Source: Carallia brachiata (Eukaryota > Streptophyta > Magnoliopsida > Malpighiales > Rhizophoraceae). Taken from it: a DNA stretch of 64,000 bases. Shown here in pieces: positions 1-11,872 of this stretch. The DNA lies in assembly GCA_021464245.1 (NCBI GenBank), contig JADCRB010000043.1, forward strand, positions 3,173,480-3,237,479, read 5' to 3'. Each line of letters begins with the position of its first letter. The first letter of the stretch is position 1. The translations under genes were made by a program, and so were the position numbers. The notes under the pieces are model-generated. The model saw only the letters and a list, made by a program, of their open reading frames with translations. It did not search any database and was not told the origin of the DNA.

Positions 1-3000
1 ACACAAACCTATTAGGCCTGCCTCCTTTTTCTTACAGCCGACAAGGCTTACGAAAAAGAGCGGAAAAATTATGTAGATGGAAGAAAATAGAGATGAGAAT
101 TGACACGTAAGATTATTTATACAATCGGATAGTTTATTTATGTAATAAAATAATTAATTATTGTAATAAAATTTAAAAATATTTTTTATCTATTTTTTTA
201 TTACAGAAATTAAATATCTTCTTATATAAATAAAATAACTGGTTAAATAAATGATTTCACGCGTTAACTCCTGCGTCCACACAATCAACCCACGAAAGAA
301 AACTTGTCTCCTTAGACTAAAAAAAAAAAAAAAAACGATATCTTGTCTCCCCATTGGACGTAGCTTTTTGGTAGTTACGAACGTATAAAACTTTTGGGCT
401 CACTTAAAGAGGAAGGCTGAGGGCTTGGGCGGCAAAGAAACGTATTGTCATTTGTAATAATGAAATTCGAACTCTCATGTTTTCTTATTATTCCCTTCTT
501 TTATGAGACTTTGACTCTCTTTTGAAGAAAAAAAAAATGAGTTCCACACAATATATTTTACTGTCTTTTTTCTTGTTTTTTGATTTTTTCTTTTTCCATT
601 TGGCAATGCTGGCAAATTGGCAATATGGCAAATATGAAAATGATAGCAACAATGCAACAAATATTCTATTTGGGTACACAAAATAAAATACGGAAAATTA
701 CTTGGAATTTTACCCTTTTTTTTCCGACCTGACAGAAACCGTGATCGATCCATATCCCTCATATCCAAAAACACTACTCGAGAGGCCCCACTACTGGTTT
801 TCGGATCTTGGCCTGACCTTGCCACTGTCTCAGAAAGAAGATGCTTTGCTTCCCATAATCACACTAAAGTTTCTTGCATATTAAAAAAACACACGGTGGA
901 GAAAACAAAATGAGCCAAAGTGAAACAACAAAGTTTGCATTTTTGGCGAGGTTAATGCCAGAGAATCTCTGATCCCTATGAAATGTTCCAACAAAGCAAA
1001 TAATCTATTGGGCAAGGCACAGTCAGAGAGAATAAAATTTATCTCCATTTGTCACAGATTATTCTTCTTCCTAAAAGTGATAGCTTAAAAGGAAGGAAAA
1101 AAAAATAAATCTTAGGCACATAACCGTGAAAGAGCGGTGGATACACAGTAATCTGACTATTATAATATAAAAAATATATTGAATTTAAAAAATAAAAAAA
1201 CAAATAAATTATTAAATATTTTTAAATTAATTATATACTTTCTACGCATCTTAATTGACGTATCTATTTAATTTGGTTGAGAAAAAACCCATAAAACTGC
1301 CACACCACAATCATCTCCCGATGGTATAATTACAAGTGAACTCGACCGCAAATGTAACGATTACAGCGATCAAAGTCCTATCACCAAATAATTGTCCCCA
1401 CCTCTCCTCTCTTCCCACCCTTGGTCATCGATATATATTTTTTTTTTAACAAAATGAAAATTTGGATAGTGCCTAGTGGTGGGTCACCTAACAATATGAT
1501 AATCAAGATATAGTGGGGTTATGAAATTATCATTAGATCCACATAATAATGACAATCTCTCTAGGCACTTAACTGTGTAGAAAGTAGAAACCAGTTTCAA
1601 CTCTCTTTAGTAGACTTGCTATTATTATTATTATTTTTTCACTCAAAGAAAGTAAAATGGCCGGTGGGTCCACTAATACCAAGGTTCAACCATACACATT
1701 ATAATGGGGCATATCTCAAGGTGTTGCGCTGTGCCCAAAAAGAACTAGTTTCAACACCTTCTCATTAGACTTTGTAATGGCCGAGAGAAAGAGAGAGGGA
1801 GATTATAATTATGACGGGCTTTTTATCGCGATTAGCGCTTGCATTGCCATTGGATCCTCATTATCTCATGTGGGCATTAACAAACATTTGACTAGAATGG
1901 CTTCTTGTGTCTTCCTGGTCAAGGAATTCTTTCCTTGAAGTGGCTTGGAACCATCTGTACTCCATGTTCTTGCATGTTCACCATGCAATATTTTACACCC
2001 AACAAACAGATCTCTCTCTCTCTGTCTCTTTCTGATCTTTTATTCTCCACCCTTTTCTTTTTCAACTTTGTTCCATTTGAAAAGAAATGGTGGATGGGAA
2101 GGGATCAAGGAATAAGAATATATTCACAAATTATCTGAGCAAAGTGATTCAACCCATCCAAAAAGGAGGCAATAATGTAGTCCCTTTTATTAACTTATTT
2201 TTTTGGTTTAATAAATAGTAGCTGAGTGGACAATCACTTCGCAGATTTATTTATAGTTATAGGTCATCCCTTTTTTCACAAGTGTCGCTTCTCGAGTTCG
2301 AATCCTCCTCATTGGCAAGTAAGATCTATTCAGGGTTAATTTACACTTGCTGAACCAACATTTTGTTGGTCCCATCTACTTACTTATTTCCTTCTCAAGC
2401 ATATATATATATATTAGTGATCCAAAAGAGAGAGCTGACCAAAGTCTAAAACGAATTCTAATCCTTTTAGAATTTTCACCCTCATAGGAATATCACCATA
2501 TGCAGTAAAGGCCAAAAAAAAAAGGGTGTTCTTCCTAATGTGTTTGTCTTTTGAATCCTTGACTAGCGACAATCCTTTACTTTCGTACACCAGCCTCCAA
2601 AGCAAATTTCAGAAACCAAAGATACCGAGCAATAAATTGCCATACATGCATTTCTTCACCTGCCATGTGAGAGACAAAAAAAATACAAACTACTGGGATG
2701 CTTCCCTTGACATTGAACTTTGTCATTCATTTATAAAACGTTTTAGGATGGTGACACTACATCATGCATGTTGATTAATCAATTTGACTTAAAACGTGCT
2801 CAATTTATAATTGAGAGGAAGAAGACTTCAAAACCATACAAAACGTGTATATGCAAGCATATATGTGATGATACCAACTGGGCTTAATTGTCAAGAGTTG
2901 AAGTTGATCTTGCTGGAAGTGTTGGGTATAAATTTCCGTAACAATTAATGGATAGATTGAACCGGTCAATTAATTTGATCACTGAGGTGACAAAATCACG

Positions 3001-4101
3001 TAATGAAGTATGCTAGCAATAATTCAACAAATATAGAAAATTTAAGTTTCAACTTTCAACTCATGGGGTTTGCGTGTAAATCAAAAATTTTTTTAATAAT
3101 GGAATAATTAAAAGATACTGCAACGACATGCTGATGTATTATATTGACTCAGATTCAAGAGCATGGATTGCGCACAAACACACAATGAATAATGAAAAGA
3201 TAGCGCCGTGCATTGAGATTTAACGATAACGCGCTAAATGTGTCGATTGTGAAGTTTTTGAGTGAACTAAACTTACGTACTTAACCCTAGTACTAAACTC
3301 ACCATAACCAGTCAGAAGTTCAGTATCACTTAAACCGGACACAATGCTCCGTAACAAAAAGATTGAGACACTACTTCTACTTTCTCACTTTATGCATAGA
3401 AAAAAAAAAAAAAGAAGAAATATGGAAAAGCCTGCGCAGATGAAGAAAAAAGGTGGTCTCATGGCCATGGAGTCGTCACTTCCAAGTGAATTGCTGTCTT
3501 GTGATTGATTCCCTGCAGCTACTTTTGGGCCAAAGTTTGACGCCAATGGGAGCATTCCTACATCATGAACGGATTAGTTTGTTGTTATAATAATCCTTTT
3601 TTTTTTATTTCATTTTCCAATATCATTATTATCGTTTTGATACAAGTCAAGTTCTCAATTAACTACCGCTGCCTGCAAGGTCATTCAATATATAGTGCTT
3701 GGATGATTATCTAGTATGAATTGGGTTTTGGCAGGGATGTTCTAAGATTTATTTACTATTTTGGATGGCCATGGTCCAGATTTTCTTGATGACGACATTG
3801 AAATTTAGACATCCAATAATAGCTATATGTATCATGACGGATGACCAGATTGAGGCTATTGTGGAGCTGCTGTATTGTTCATTACATGATTTTGTTCTCA
3901 TGGTCTTAAATCTTAACGAGAGACTTCAGAAGCGTGGCCATTTTTTTACCTCTTATTCCAAAGGAAAAAAATTTTTGGACGGAGAAGAGGGACACATCCC
4001 TTACTTTGAGGGGAACAAACTCCCTTAATTGTGGAGTTCCCTTCGAAATAAAGGGGGTGTTTTTTCTCTCTATCAAAAGATCTCATCCAAATAAAAGAGT
4101 C
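1..4101. other. Gene-free AT-rich intergenic region
   Basis: No open frame here has recognisable protein similarity, and the short frames are not joined by a convincing exon structure. The DNA is AT-rich with A and T homopolymers, for example around 320-335 and 3402-3413, and short TA and TC microsatellites near 2010-2030 and 2401-2412. A likely SINE lies at about 2215-2400. The right end is the target site of the first LTR retrotransposon, which inserted after GAGTC at 4097-4101. Confidence 0.6.
2215..2400 (+). repeat. Probable tRNA-derived SINE
   Basis: An internal Pol III promoter is visible. The A box at 2219-2229 (TAGCTGAGTGG) fits TRGYNNARNGG perfectly. The B-box-like AGTTCGAATCC at 2295-2305 differs from GGTTCGANNCC at one position. 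The body does not fold as a tRNA and the box spacing is longer than in a tRNA, which suits a SINE. Similar TTACTTATTT and TTAACTTATTT strings lie on either side and may be a decayed target duplication, so the ends are uncertain. Confidence 0.4.
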
Positions 4102-4143
4102 TGTAAACATTAAAAAAAAAAAAAAAAAAAAAAAAAGAAGAAG

Positions 4144-4178
<35 letters not shown>

Positions 4179-4184
4179 AATAGT

Positions 4185-4378
4185 CGACTTATTCCTTTCG
4201 CATGTGTGCTTTCACACGGAAAAGTCGACTTATTCCTTTCTCACGCATGCTTTCACACGGAAAAGTCAGAAAAGTCGACTTATTCCTTTCTCACGCGTGC
4301 TTTCACACGGAAAAGTCGACTTATGCCTTTCACACGGAAAAGTCGACTTATGCCTTTCACACGCGTGCTTTCACACGA
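4185..4378 (+). repeat. U3 tandem repeats with GTCGAC palindromes
   Basis: Units of about 30-45 bp repeat through the U3. The shared core is ACACGGAAAAGTCGACTTAT followed by CCTTTC and often by a TCACGCRTGCTTTC segment. Five GTCGAC sites occur at regular spacing, just upstream of TATAAATA. The same array is present in the 3' LTR at about 12597-12800. Position suggests an enhancer-like role; this is inference. Confidence 0.8.
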
Positions 4379-4390
4379 GAGGGGAAACCC

Positions 4391-4398
4391 TATAAATA
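4391..4398 (+). promoter_or_regulatory. LTR TATA box
   Basis: TATAAATA follows the U3 repeat array and precedes the conserved R-U5 region, the expected place for the retroelement promoter. Transcription would start near 4420-4430. The 3' LTR has a matching TATAAA at about 12811. Confidence 0.65.
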
Positions 4399-5054
4399 GG
4401 CCCATGCCCAGTTCAAAACAGATTCAGCAAATCTGTAAACAGAAAAATTCAGAGAATTTGAGAGAAAAAGAAAATTTTGAAAATCTCTCAAGAAAATTTC
4501 TCCTTTTCTTACGTGCTTTTACTTAGCAGTATACTCTCCTAACTCCTTTTGAGAGATATTTCAGGGGTAAAGCCCAAAAAATTTGCTGTTTCCATTTCTA
4601 AAGTTATTTTTAAATTTATATTCTTGGATCGTTCTAGATCTGAATTTCTGAGAATAGAGTTAAAAATATCAAATTACTACAAATCCGGCTGGGATTAAGC
4701 CTCATACGGCCCTCAGCAAAATCCAGGCAGCTCATCCGAGAACAAGTCTCTTCGACCCTCGGTGAAATTAAGCCAGATCGGCTCAGATCAGGTCTCTGCG
4801 GTTCTTAACCGTAGTCAAAAGTCCAAATCAGATCCGGTTTCAGTCTACCCAGTTCAAGAAAAAGCAGTGGAATTATTTCTGTCAGATCAAGCTCGTGCAG
4901 CCCTTGACGGAGTCAAAAAAGGAACACTAATCGGAGGATCTACGGAGATCGACCCCACGTAAATTTTCTTTTACTTTACAATTTTATTTGTAATTTATTT
5001 TTGTATTTTCGAGTTTAATTGTTTTAGACTCGAAATTTACGCTTTACAAATTTT

Positions 5055-5072
5055 TGGCACGCTCGGTGGGAC
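5055..5072 (+). other. Primer binding site of retrotransposon 1
   Basis: TGGCACGCTCGGTGGGAC lies six bases after the LTR end and starts with TGG, the complement of the tRNA CCA tail. The identical site occurs beside the 5' LTR of the second element at 25343-25360 on the minus strand. I could not assign the primer tRNA by eye. Confidence 0.75.
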
Positions 5073-5331
5073 AACTTCACCTCCCATCTCTTGTTCCTTA
5101 AAAAAAAAAAAAAAAAAAAGTAAAAGAAAAGAGCCGAGAAAAAAGAAAAGAAAAAAAAAAAAAAAAAAAAAAGGAAAAGAAAAGAGCCGAAGAAAAGGAA
5201 AAAAAAAAAAGAAAAGAAAAAAGAAAAAAAAAGAGAAAAAGACAAAATAGAGAAAAAGACGAAAAAGGTAAAAAAGTAAAAAAAAAAAAAGTGAAAAAAA
5301 AAAAAATTTAACAAGGTGTTCAGCACATTAA

Positions 5332-5703
5332 ATGGCACCGAAAAGGAGTACAACTGCTGCCACAAAAAAGAAGGCAACGGCTCCATTGCCTGCATCAACT
5401 ACCCTACCTGGGTACGCAGGACCACAAACCCGCGGACGGACACAGTTTCTTGCCACTCAATTGAGTCCACAGACTCGCGCAAGAACAAAGTTCCTCGCCA
5501 CCAACAAAGTTAAAATTGAGGACTTGCAGCTCACACAGCAGTTAGATTTCTCACGTGACTCTGTCACTAAACAGAGGAGTCGATCACCTACCCCTACCGA
5601 AGTTAGGGGTAGAGCATCAAATTCTGCCCACACAGAATCCGACCTATTCTGCACAAACGAACACAGGGAAGAAGAAGATCCCTCTACTTCCAGTCTTCTA
5701 TAG
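5332..5703 (+). pseudogene. gag N-terminal fragment of retrotransposon 1
   Basis: A 123-aa frame begins MAPKRSTTAATKKKATAPLP, nearly identical to the gag start of the second element at 25179. It is basic at the N-terminus and rich in Ser, Thr and Pro. It follows a very A-rich leader (5100-5310). The frame stops at 5703 before the capsid-like gag domain seen in element 2, so it can give only a truncated protein. The break comes from divergence and rearrangement after about 5700 rather than a single stop. Confidence 0.75.
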
Positions 5704-7180
5704 AGCATCAAATTCTGCTGAACAGCAAAATCCAACGCTTGTGCTGAAACAACAGTCAGGAAAGATCCGACGGGCCCTCTACAACAGTCTTCCGTGGAGA
5801 ACCATCTACCGCTGCTGTCAGGCTGACCAACATCACCAAATAGAAAAAATGTTTGCAGATTTAAAACCGCGGATATTCACAGCTGATTAGCGGATATGCA
5901 CAGTTGATTGAAAATATGAAGGAATTAAGACAGCAAAATAGATGACGTCAACAAAAAGGGCTTCACACAAGCCCACCCGCTGATGCAGTCAACCGCGAAA
6001 ATCGTCCTCATCATCTCGATTTGGGGGCACAATTTTTAGCCAATCGGACCAACAGAAGGACGAGAGTACCACGACTCAGCCACAAGCTCATTTCCAAGTG
6101 GAATGGGTCCTGTCTAGCTCAAAAAAAAAATCTTTCATATTTTCAGGTCAGAAATGTATTTCGACCTGACCCAATAAAGCAGGTAAATTTCGAATTACTG
6201 TTATGTTAAAAAAAAAAATTCTCAAAAAAAAAGAGAAAAAAAAAAATTCAAAAAAAAAAGAAAAATTAAAAAGCAAAAAAAAAAAGATCCCAAAAAATAA
6301 AAAAGATTAAAAAAATACAAAAAAAAAAAGAGAAAAAAAAAAAATCTCAAAAAAAAAAAACAAAAAAGAAAAAAAAAAAAAAAAAAAGGGGCCAAAAATT
6401 CAAAAAAAAAAAAAAAAAAAGGTAAAAAAAAAAAAAAAAAAAGAGAAGCACAAAAGGCCAAAAAAAAAATGTCTAAAGTTCTTGTGCATGTCAGAAACCC
6501 TTCATCAAAATTCAAATTTAGATTCGGGGCAAATCTCAAATCCCGACTCAATTCAAAGCCAAACATAAACTCGGCTAAACTCGGGCTCAAAACCCAAATC
6601 TAAACTCCAAATCCAAATCCAGATTCGAGGGTAAAACTTAAACCCTGAATCAAAGTCCAGCTCAGCAGCTCAATAGCTCACCAAACAGTTCAGTAGCTTA
6701 ACAGTTCAGCAGCTCACCAAATAGCTCAGCAACTCAACAGCCAAACAACTCAGCAGCTCAACAGCTCAGCAGCTCACCAACTCTCCGGCTCCACAGCTCA
6801 CCAGTTCAACAAATACTCCTGTCTCGCACGAGTATAAAGCGAACAGCTCCACAATTCAACACTCCTGCCTCGCACGAGTATAAAGGCGATAATCATCCAT
6901 CACAATTCAACTCCTGCCTCGCACGAGTATAAAAGGCGATAATCAATCCACCACAATTCAACGCTCCTACCTCGCACGAGTATAAAAGGCGATAATACAA
7001 CAATGCAGAGCTTAACAGGTGAGAAGCAGCCACAGCCTGCCGAACTTTGCCTATAGGAGGCTCCATCTGCAAGCACCATCCCATTCCTACACTATGTGTC
7101 GAAGTCACGACGTCTAGAAGGTTAGCCCCCTTTGCCCTTTTTTTTTTTTTATTATTGTACTAATCTTAAATAGGAGGAAG
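5704..7180 (+). other. Mosaic middle segment from a related element's 3' region
   Basis: This stretch replaces gag and protease. A frame at 6021-6209 contains HKLISKWNG and ends near 6208 in a context like the C-terminus of integrase at about 10330-10464 (DKLTSKWDG). It is followed, as in the true post-integrase region, by A-rich DNA (6209-6470) and then CAGCAGCTCACC-type short repeats (6660-6800). Four copies of a unit containing CGCACGAGTATAAA lie at 6814-6996 and resemble the leader of the WOX gene at 10820-10850. Sequence matching the gag-pol of element 2 resumes near 7190. I infer recombination or template switching between related elements. Confidence 0.6.
6814..6996 (+). repeat. Four tandem copies of a TATA-containing ~50-bp unit
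   Basis: Copies start at about 6814, 6861, 6911 and 6964. Each has CTCCTGCCTCGCACGAGTAT followed by AAAG(G)CGATAAT or a close variant, with CACAATTCAAC between copies. A diverged single copy (CGCATGAGTATAAA) precedes the WOX gene near 10830. The TATAAA within each unit suggests a multiplied core-promoter-like segment. Confidence 0.75.
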
Positions 7181-7189
7181 GACATACCC

Positions 7190-10100
7190 AACCCGAGTCA
7201 AAGTGCTTCGAAGACAGGCTTATCCAATCAAACAAAGAAGGTGAAGTCAGAGGCTCTACATTTCATGTCACAATTAGCGAGGAGGCTGAGTCTGACTCAT
7301 CAGACGGTGAAGTGAAGGAGGCTCCCCCGGAACTTGAAGATGGTGGCCAAGCAACTGTTGATGAACTCAGGAGGTCAATCTTGGCTCTCCGGAAGATCCC
7401 CGACCTACATTTCCACAACGACGGTTCCGCCCGGAACTCATTCCACAAATCGAGAGGAGGTTAACAAGCTGATCAATGCGGCTTCATCCGAGAGGTCACC
7501 TACCCAACGTGGATTGCCAACATTGTCCCGGTAAGAAAGAAGAATGGACAGTTGAGGGTATGTGTTGATTTTCGAGATCTTAACAAGGCCTGCCCGAAAG
7601 ATGACTTTCCGTTGCCCATAACGGAGATCACAGTCGATGCAACAACGGGTCACGAAGCATTGTCTTCATGGATGGTTCTTCAGGCTATAACCAAATCAGA
7701 ATGGCACCAGAAGACGAGGAGTTGACAGCATTCCGCACCCCAAAAGGTATATACTGCTAAAGTTATGCCGTTTGGATTAAAAAATGCTGGCGCCACTTAT
7801 CAACGTGCTATGCAAAAAATTTTTGATGACATGCTGCACAAGATTGTAGAATGTTATGTTGATGACTTAGTTGTAAAGACTAAGAAGCGCAAAGACCACC
7901 TCGAGGATCTCAAGACAGTGTTCGAAAGACTTCGGAGGCATCAGCTCAAAATGAACCCTCTCAAGTGCGCATTCGGTGTCACATCAGGAAAGTTTCTTGG
8001 GTTCGTGGTGCGCCATCGTGGAATCGAAGTTGATCAGTCAAAGGTTGAGGCAATTCAAAAGATGCCTGAACCTAAAAACCTGCACGAGCTGCGAAGTCTA
8101 CAAGGAAAGCTGGCTTACATTCGCCGTTTCATCTCCAATTTAGCTGGAGATGTCAACCTTTCCATCGGTTGATGAAGAAGGATGTCAACTTCGAGTGGGA
8201 CGAAGCTTGCAGCAAAGCCTTTGAGAGCATAAAGAAGTACCTTTCCAATCCACCAGTCCTGGGAGCTCCAATTCAAGGAAAGTCGTTGATTCTCTACATT
8301 GCAGCGCAGGAAAGATCTTTGGGAGCCTTGCTTGCACAGGAAAACGAGCAGGGAAAGGAAGTTGCCCTGTTACTTGAGCAGAACACTAAACGGTCCGGAA
8401 CTGAGTTATTCGCCCATTGAAAAGACATGTCTAGCACTGTTCTTTGCCATTGACAAGCTGAGGCACTACATGCAGGCTCACACGGTACGTCTCATTGCCA
8501 GAGCTGATCCTGTCAAATATATCTTATCTAGACCAATCTTGTCAGGACGACTTGCCAAGTGGGCAGTAATCCTACAAAGCTACGACATTGTCTACGTGCC
8601 TCAAAAAGCAGTCAAAGGACAAGCTCTAGCAGACTTCCTTGCAGATCACCCTATCCCATCCGATTGGGAGTTCACAGATGATCTTCCAGATGAAGAGGTC
8701 TTTTACATTGAGACACTGCCACCATGGACGATGTTCTTTGATGGTGCAGCAAGGCGTGATGGTGCTGGTGCCGGTATAGTGTTTGTCACTCCTCACGACA
8801 AATACTACCATATGCTATCATACTCGGTGAGTTATGTTCAAATAATGTTGCTGAATACCAGGCTTTGATCATTGGTCTTCAAATGGCTGTCGATATGAAG
8901 ATTCCAACTATAGAAGTCCATGGAGATTCCCAGCTCGTCATCAACCAACTTACAGGATTGTATGATGTGAAGAAAGAGGACCTTGCACCTTACCATCAAC
9001 TTGCTCGACAGCTAATGGATGAATTTGAAAGCATCACCTTGGAGCATGTGCCTCGACGAGAAAACACTCAGGCAGACGCGTTGGCTAACCTGGCCACTTC
9101 TCTTGCAAAGTCAGAAATCCAGGCTACAGTTGTTGCCGTATGCCAGAAATGGATAGTGCCACAAAGGATGATGAAGAAACTACAGCAGCCAACACTGTAT
9201 CTGTACGTCTCGCGGAGGACGAGGACTGGCGTCAACCAATCATTGACTACCTACAGCACGGGAAGCTGCCCGAAGATCGTCGTCATAAGACAGAAATTCA
9301 ACGACGAGCTCCCCGCTTCATATATCTCAAGGATGCTCTGTATCGAAGGTCTTTTGATGGAGTTCTACTTCGCTGCCTAGCCAATGAAGAGGCAAAACAG
9401 GCTCTCACTGAAGCACATTCTGGTGTTTGTGGCGGACATCAATCAGGGCCTAAGTTGCACTTCCAACTCAGAAGGATGGGATACTACTGGCCAACATGGT
9501 ACGTGATTCAATTGAGTTTGCTAAAACCTGTCAAGCTTGTCAATTTCATGCGAATTACATACATCAACCACCGGAGCCACTGCATCCAACTGTCTCATCC
9601 TGGCCCTTTGAAGCTTGGGGTCTCGACTTAGTGGGGCCCTTGCCAAAGTCATCCCTAGGTCACCTGTACATCCTCGCAGCAACCTACTTCTCAAAATGGG
9701 CTGAAGCCATTCCACTTAGAGAGGTAAAGAAGGAGCATGTTGCCAATTTCATCCGGACTCAGCTGATCTATCGCTATGGAGTCCCTCGATTCATCATCAC
9801 TGATAATGGTAAGCAGTTCTACAACAGCTTAATGACAAGCTCTGCGAGAAGTTCAAGTTCAAGCAGTACAAGTCATCCATGTACAATGCCCCAGCAAATG
9901 GCTTGGCTGAAGCATTCAACAAGACCTTATGCAACCTGTTGCGAAGGTAGTCTCTAAATCCAAAAGAGATTGGCATGACAGAATTCCGGAGGCATTATGG
10001 GCGTATCGTACAACTTACCGGACTCCAACACAGGCGACGCCATACTCACTTGTCTACGGTGTCGAAGCAATACTGCCGTTGGAAACACAGATTCCATCCC

Positions 10101-10464
10101 TGCGCATGGCTGTTCTGGAAGGACTCACACAGGAGGAGAATGCTCGCCTACGTCTGGATGAGTTAGAAGCTCTCGATGAAAGGAGGCTCGAAGCACAACA
10201 GCAACTTGAGTGCTACCAAGCCCGGCTCACCAACACGTTCAACCGCAGGGTCCGTCTCGATCTTTTCAAGTTGGAGATCTTGTTCTTGCAGTGCGACGGC
10301 CCATCAACATGAAGCATCGGCCTGGTGACAAGCTTACTTCCAAATGGGACGGGCCATACTTAGTGCAGGAGGCCTACACTCACAACGCTTACATGCTGTC
10401 AGACCAAGAAGGCGTCCGAATCGGCCCAATCAATGGTAAATTTCTGAAACAATATTATGTGTAA
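7190..10464 (+). pseudogene. pol remnant of retrotransposon 1 (RT, RNase H, integrase), frame-broken
   Basis: Sequence from about 7190 aligns with pol of element 2. It lacks the protease and has a further deletion near 7400. RT is clearest at 7765-8172, with the YVDD catalytic motif and the MPFGLKNAGATYQR segment. A classical RNase H follows at about 8240-8650. A second RNase H-like domain is at about 8720-9120 (FFDGAARRDGAGAG, HGDSQLVINQL). Integrase runs from about 9240, with the zinc-binding region (GGHQSG, CQACQFH) and core (GLDLVGPLP, ITDNGKQF), to a stop at 10462-10464. Reading switches frame repeatedly (near 7670, 8150, 8380, 8800, 9380, 9830, 9950, 10260). It cannot make a functional polyprotein as assembled. 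Confidence 0.88.
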
Positions 10465-10531
10465 ATATGTTTGAAAAAAAAAAAAAAAATCAAAAAAAAA
10501 AAAAAAAAAGAAAAAAAAAAATCAAAAAAAT

Positions 10532-10570
<39 letters not shown>

Positions 10571-10956
10571 CGGAAGTCCCGATCTGAAAGTCCAAGCGAA
10601 AATCCAAACCCAAAAATCCAAACCCAAACACTTGAGCCCAATTCAGAAAACACAAAACCTAAGTCCAAAACCCAAACACTCAACCCAAATCCAAAAGTCC
10701 AAACCCAAACACTCGATCCAAAAACCCAAATCCAAATCAACCCAAATTCAATTCAAAACCCAAAACCCAAAAATTCCAAGTTCAAACACAGTCCAGAAAC
10801 CAGTTCAAAATCCAATCCAACTCCTGGCCCGCATGAGTATAAACTGTGAACGGCCCAAAAATATAAAAGCGACGGAGGGTTTGAGTCTGAAACTCAGCAT
10901 CAGTCTCAATCGATCTTCACCACACACCAAACCTTTGCTCCTCTACCACAAGAAAG
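10465..10956 (+). promoter_or_regulatory. A-rich spacer and probable internal promoter of the WOX gene
   Basis: After the integrase stop comes an A-rich block (10474-10567), then about 250 bp of C/A-rich repeats of the type AAACCCAAA and TCCAAACCC. TATAAAA lies at 10862-10868, 89 bp before the WOX start codon, and is followed by a pyrimidine-rich leader. The same arrangement, at the same distance, is present in element 2. An internal promoter for the accessory gene is plausible; initiation has not been shown. Confidence 0.45.
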
Positions 10957-11580
10957 ATGGAACCAGTTGCAGAACCTCAAGACAAGGGAGAAGAAAGGTC
11001 ACCCCGCACAAGGTGGCAACCAACCATGGCGCAACTGCAAATTCTAGAGGAAGTCTTCCACAACAATGGAGGTATTATGCCTAATGCATCTCAGATTTAC
11101 CAACTTGTCTCACGATTGCGCCCACTCGGGGCAATCGAAGGAAAAAATGTGTTTTATTGGTTCCAGAATCGGAGAAGCAGGAAGAAACCAGCACTGAGAG
11201 CTGATTTTTCCAAAGAACAGTCTGCTGTTCCGATGGTAGATCCCACCAGTACAACTTCGCCGTCAAATGAAGCAGGTCCGAGTTCTTCCACCGCAATAGT
11301 CTCTCCACGGTATGTTCATCAAAGCCGTAGCCCATGGGAGCATGCACGCTGGTCCTGGTGGTCTTACGGAGTCAGCCAAGGGTTCATCCCTCCTAGTACT
11401 TAAGTCTAGGAGGACATTTTTCTAGCAGAAAGGAGTCATTCCGGCGAAACTTTGCCTCTCTTTCCAGAATATTCCGGCAGCATCAACCAGCCGGAAAGCG
11501 ACGTCGACGTTGACATCAACATCATCGGCCCACCAGACGAGGTCGAGCTTGACTTGGAGTTGCACCTCGGGCCCCGCTAG
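10957..11580 (+). pseudogene. WUSCHEL-related homeobox (WOX) gene in retrotransposon 1, disrupted before the WUS box
   Basis: This is the element 1 copy of the WOX-type gene; the intact copy is at 17613-18236 (-). The first 146 residues are identical to the intact copy and include the whole homeodomain (about residues 17-78: RTRW start, GxIEGKNVFYWFQNRRSR recognition helix). A missing base near 11397 shifts the frame and gives TAA at 11401-11403, so the predicted product is 148 aa. An extra base near 11416 restores the frame, so the WUS box and C-terminal EAR-like motif are still encoded downstream, to TAG at 11578-11580. Total length equals the intact gene (624 bp). The product would be a homeodomain without its repression motifs, unless the indels are assembly errors. 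Confidence 0.85.
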
Positions 11581-11597
11581 GACGGCCGACAAGATAA

Positions 11598-11690
11598 GGT
11601 GCAACGACTTCTGCAGCACGCGGCAACGACTTCCGCAGCACACGGCAACGACTTCTGCCACACACGGTAACGACTTTCGTGACACGCGTC
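11598..11690 (+). repeat. ~21-bp tandem repeat after the WOX gene
   Basis: GGCAACGACTTCTGCAGCAC-type units repeat about four times, the last diverging into GGTAACGACTTTCGTGACAC. The same array lies at 17513-17593 on the minus strand in element 2. It sits between the WOX stop and the next small ORF. It contains no obvious gene. Confidence 0.75.
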
Positions 11691-11762
11691 AGCCGCTGCC
11701 TCTTTTGTCTCTTATGCAGGAAAGGGACGTGGATGGCCCTACCGATTCTGCATACCTTTTTT

Positions 11763-11801
<39 letters not shown>

Positions 11802-11872
11802 TTATTATTTGTATATATCCTGCATGCCCGAGTTGTAATATTCACCCCTCAGCTCTTCTTTCTCAAAAGAAA

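Larger units (their letters stand above)
4102..5048 (+). repeat. 5' LTR of retrotransposon 1 (947 bp)
   Basis: It begins TGTAAAC and ends TTTACA, and repeats at 12521-13470. U3 starts with long A-runs and then a tandem array rich in GTCGAC palindromes. TATAAATA lies at 4391-4398. The R-U5 part from about 4685 to 5048 closely matches the LTRs of the second element in this window, whereas the U3 part does not. The two LTRs of this element differ mostly by single-base indels. Confidence 0.9.

Noticed and set aside
4202..4526. Overlapping frames of 63-106 aa in the U3 repeats (also at 12621-12903)
   Set aside because: The repeats are open in all three frames because of their composition. They are upstream of the LTR TATA box and not coding.
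5024..5398. Long minus-strand Phe-rich frame (also at 6222-6590, 10455-10740, 18373-18779, 25113-25427)
   Set aside because: These are translations of A- or T-homopolymer leader and spacer DNA in the retrotransposons. Composition is low-complexity and no domain is present.
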